DNA of 5,984 nt, from assembly GCA_020847555.1 (NCBI GenBank), contig JADLBT010000062.1, positions 1 to 5,984 of the forward strand, written 5' to 3'. Positions 4,423 to 5,984 of this stretch are shown in pieces. A model generated the notes under the pieces. That model was not told the origin of the DNA. It made no database searches and worked only from the letters and a program-made list of their open reading frames with translations. The translations under genes and the position numbers were made by a program. The stretch is from Gemmataceae bacterium. Its GTDB lineage: Bacteria > Planctomycetota > Planctomycetia > Gemmatales > Gemmataceae. The first letter of the stretch is position 1, and each line of letters opens with the position of its first letter.

Positions 4423-5984
4423 ATGCCCTACACCCCCATCGAATACATCCGGCAACCGTACGTCCGACAGGCGTACCAGCCGCCCGAGAGCGGTATCGGG
4501 GATCTCTTGCGCGTACAGGGCCACAACGCCGCCCAGGCGCAGCTCCGGCAGGGCGACATCGGGGCGAATATGTGGGCCAACATCGGGAACACGATCCAGG
4601 GCTCCATCGCCAACTATCAGCAGCAGCGCGACTACGAGCGCGAACGCGCTGAGCGAGAAGCGGCCAACGCCCAGTCGCGCACGATGAACGACCTCACCAT
4701 CCGCAATCAGGAGCTGGCGGTCGGAGAGGCGGAGCGCGAAGTCAAGGGCCGTGGGTTTGAGAGCGCGATCCTCCCGAAAGCGCTCCGCCAGAACGAGGCG
4801 GGCGTCTTCACCTACGACCGCGATCTATTGAAGCGCGAATTCGAGCAGGCGGGGATGGGGGATCGCCTCCCGATGGTCTTCAAGGGCCTGGACGACGCGG
4901 ACGCCTCGATGCAGCGCGTGAATCAGGCGAAGCGGGATACGTTCGCGGGACTGGCGTTCTCGGCCCTCCAGCTTGGGGCTACGCCGGAAGCCTTCGAGGA
5001 GGCGTTGCACTACGCCCGCGAGAACGACCTCGCAGGGGAACGGCATTTGGAGCGGTACGCCGAGCAGGCGAAGGCGAACCCGCAATCGATCCCCGATCTG
5101 CTGTTGTCGATTACCAGCCTGTCGCCCGACTACGCGCAGCTCCTCGAGCCCGAGAAGCCGCTCGTGTTAGGCGAGGGGCAGCGCGCCGTAGACCCACGAA
5201 GCGGGCAGCTGATCGCGGAAGGGGGCGTCAAGACGCCCACGAACATCGAAGCGGCGCTCCTACAGGCGCGTCAGGTCGGGGACGCGCCGGAAGTGGAGCG
5301 GTTGATGGGACTCCGCGAGCAGTTCGCGCGGGCCGGCCAGAGGCCTGAGCGCATCAATCATCAGTGGGTCACACGAGACGGGCAAGCGATCGAGATCCCG
5401 CAAGGGAGCGCGCAGCCGGGCGATGTGCCGTTCACGCCCAGCAATCGGACGGGCGCGACGGCGGGCGGGTATTCCGCGCAGATGCCGGCGGACGTGCAGA
5501 ACACCTTGGACCGCGCGATTCTCAGCGTGCCGGGGACGCGGCGCGGGCCCATCGTGGCGCTGGCGAACCGCATGGCTGAGACGGGCGATTTTGATGGGCT
5601 TAAGGACGTCATCCGGCAGGCCGCCATCGAAGGCGAGAACGTGGATGTCAAGAATCAGATCATGGGCCGCATGGCAACCCTGGCCTCCCTCTCGGACACC
5701 CGCGAAATCCTCGAAGAGATGCAGCGCGAAGGCATCCCCACGAACTGGCTGTCGGGCACCTGGGAGGATCTGAATCGGAAGGTTGGCGCGTCCACGAATC
5801 CGCGCTTGGTGGAACTGTCCAACCGCCTCATGGGCACGCTGATCAACTACCGCCGCGCGGCGACGGGTGTGCAGTTCTCACAGCGTGAGTCCCAGGACTA
5901 TCAGCGCATGTTCCCGAACTACCGGAATCTGCCGGAGGTCAACTTGGCGCTCATTCGCGGCCTGGAGCGCGAAATGACCACGTA
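4423..5984 (+). CDS. Large internal / ejection-type virion protein (3' partial)
   Basis: ATG 4423, four bases after the previous stop, opens a frame with no stop to the window edge: 520 codons plus two bases. There is no clear ribosome site, so coupling is likely. Features in order: a Tyr/Pro-rich N-terminus (1-22); a Gly/Ala/Gln segment with hydrophobic spacing (34-64); a charged helix (66-110); an alpha-helical region (110-240); two short beta-hairpin-like elements, LVLGEGQRAVDPRSGQLIAEG (247-267) and QWVTRDGQAIEIPQGSAQPGD (324-344); then a helical domain (356-520). The helical domain includes NYRRAATGVQFSQRES (475-490) and MFPNY (496-500). The stretch Y-R-x-x-x-T-G-x-x-F-S followed by a nearby 'FP' is one I recall from long phage internal or injection proteins. 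Position and size fit a P22 gp16-like ejection protein, though no specific homology is claimed. No lysozyme or transglycosylase motif is visible so far; one could lie beyond the window. Confidence 0.85.
   Translation, partial: MPYTPIEYIRQPYVRQAYQPPESGIGDLLRVQGHNAAQAQLRQGDIGANMWANIGNTIQGSIANYQQQRDYERERAEREAANAQSRTMNDLTIRNQELAVGEAEREVKGRGFESAILPKALRQNEAGVFTYDRDLLKREFEQAGMGDRLPMVFKGLDDADASMQRVNQAKRDTFAGLAFSALQLGATPEAFEEALHYARENDLAGERHLERYAEQAKANPQSIPDLLLSITSLSPDYAQLLEPEKPLVLGEGQRAVDPRSGQLIAEGGVKTPTNIEAALLQARQVGDAPEVERLMGLREQFARAGQRPERINHQWVTRDGQAIEIPQGSAQPGDVPFTPSNRTGATAGGYSAQMPADVQNTLDRAILSVPGTRRGPIVALANRMAETGDFDGLKDVIRQAAIEGENVDVKNQIMGRMATLASLSDTREILEEMQREGIPTNWLSGTWEDLNRKVGASTNPRLVELSNRLMGTLINYRRAATGVQFSQRESQDYQRMFPNYRNLPEVNLALIRGLEREMTT

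Noticed and set aside
1..5984. Search for tRNA genes, rho-independent terminators, CRISPR arrays, insertion sequences and attachment sites
   Set aside because: None seen. Gaps between genes are at most four bases, leaving no room for independent elements, and no repeat-spacer or terminal inverted repeat pattern was noticed.

Overview
The window is a slice of a tailed-phage (or prophage) virion-structure operon. It is GC-rich, clearly above 60% by eye with strong G/C at third codon positions, and every supported gene is on the + strand. Genes are packed end to end with 0-4 base gaps or 1-4 base overlaps. There is no non-coding stretch of useful length, and I see no tRNA, terminator, CRISPR array, insertion sequence, or integration or lysis gene. 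The best clue to identity is the 483-residue protein at 702-2153. It carries several motifs I associate with the P22 gp10 'packaged DNA stabilization' (tail hub) family. The 5'-truncated gene before it ends like P22 gp4-type head-tail adaptors. This points to a short-tailed (podovirus-like) phage with a P22-type neck. The host cannot be named from this sequence; a GC-rich bacterium is likely.

Layout. 1-366: end of a gp4-like head-tail adaptor. 363-698: small beta-rich protein. 702-2153: gp10-like tail hub / DNA-stabilization protein. 2153-2620: small beta-rich protein with a possible virion-anchoring N-terminus. 2629-3003 (possibly from a CTG at 2617): GNAT-type N-acetyltransferase. 3004-3714, 3714-4418 and 4423 to beyond the window end: three consecutive proteins that look like internal or DNA-ejection proteins. 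The last is open for 520 codons and runs off the 3' edge.

How the genes fit together. In P22 the neck and tail genes (4, 10, 26) are followed by the ejection-protein genes (7, 20, 16), whose products leave the virion and form a channel for DNA across the cell envelope. The order here is consistent with that plan: adaptor, hub, then three helical, alanine-rich, charged or glycine-zipper proteins. Three genes (the two small beta-rich ones and the acetyltransferase) are inserted among the neck genes and are not part of the P22 set. I see no radically new system. The items most worth a second look are a nine-unit 11-residue aromatic repeat in the 3714-4418 protein, the acetyltransferase embedded in a structural operon with a non-ATG start, and the divergent ejection cassette.
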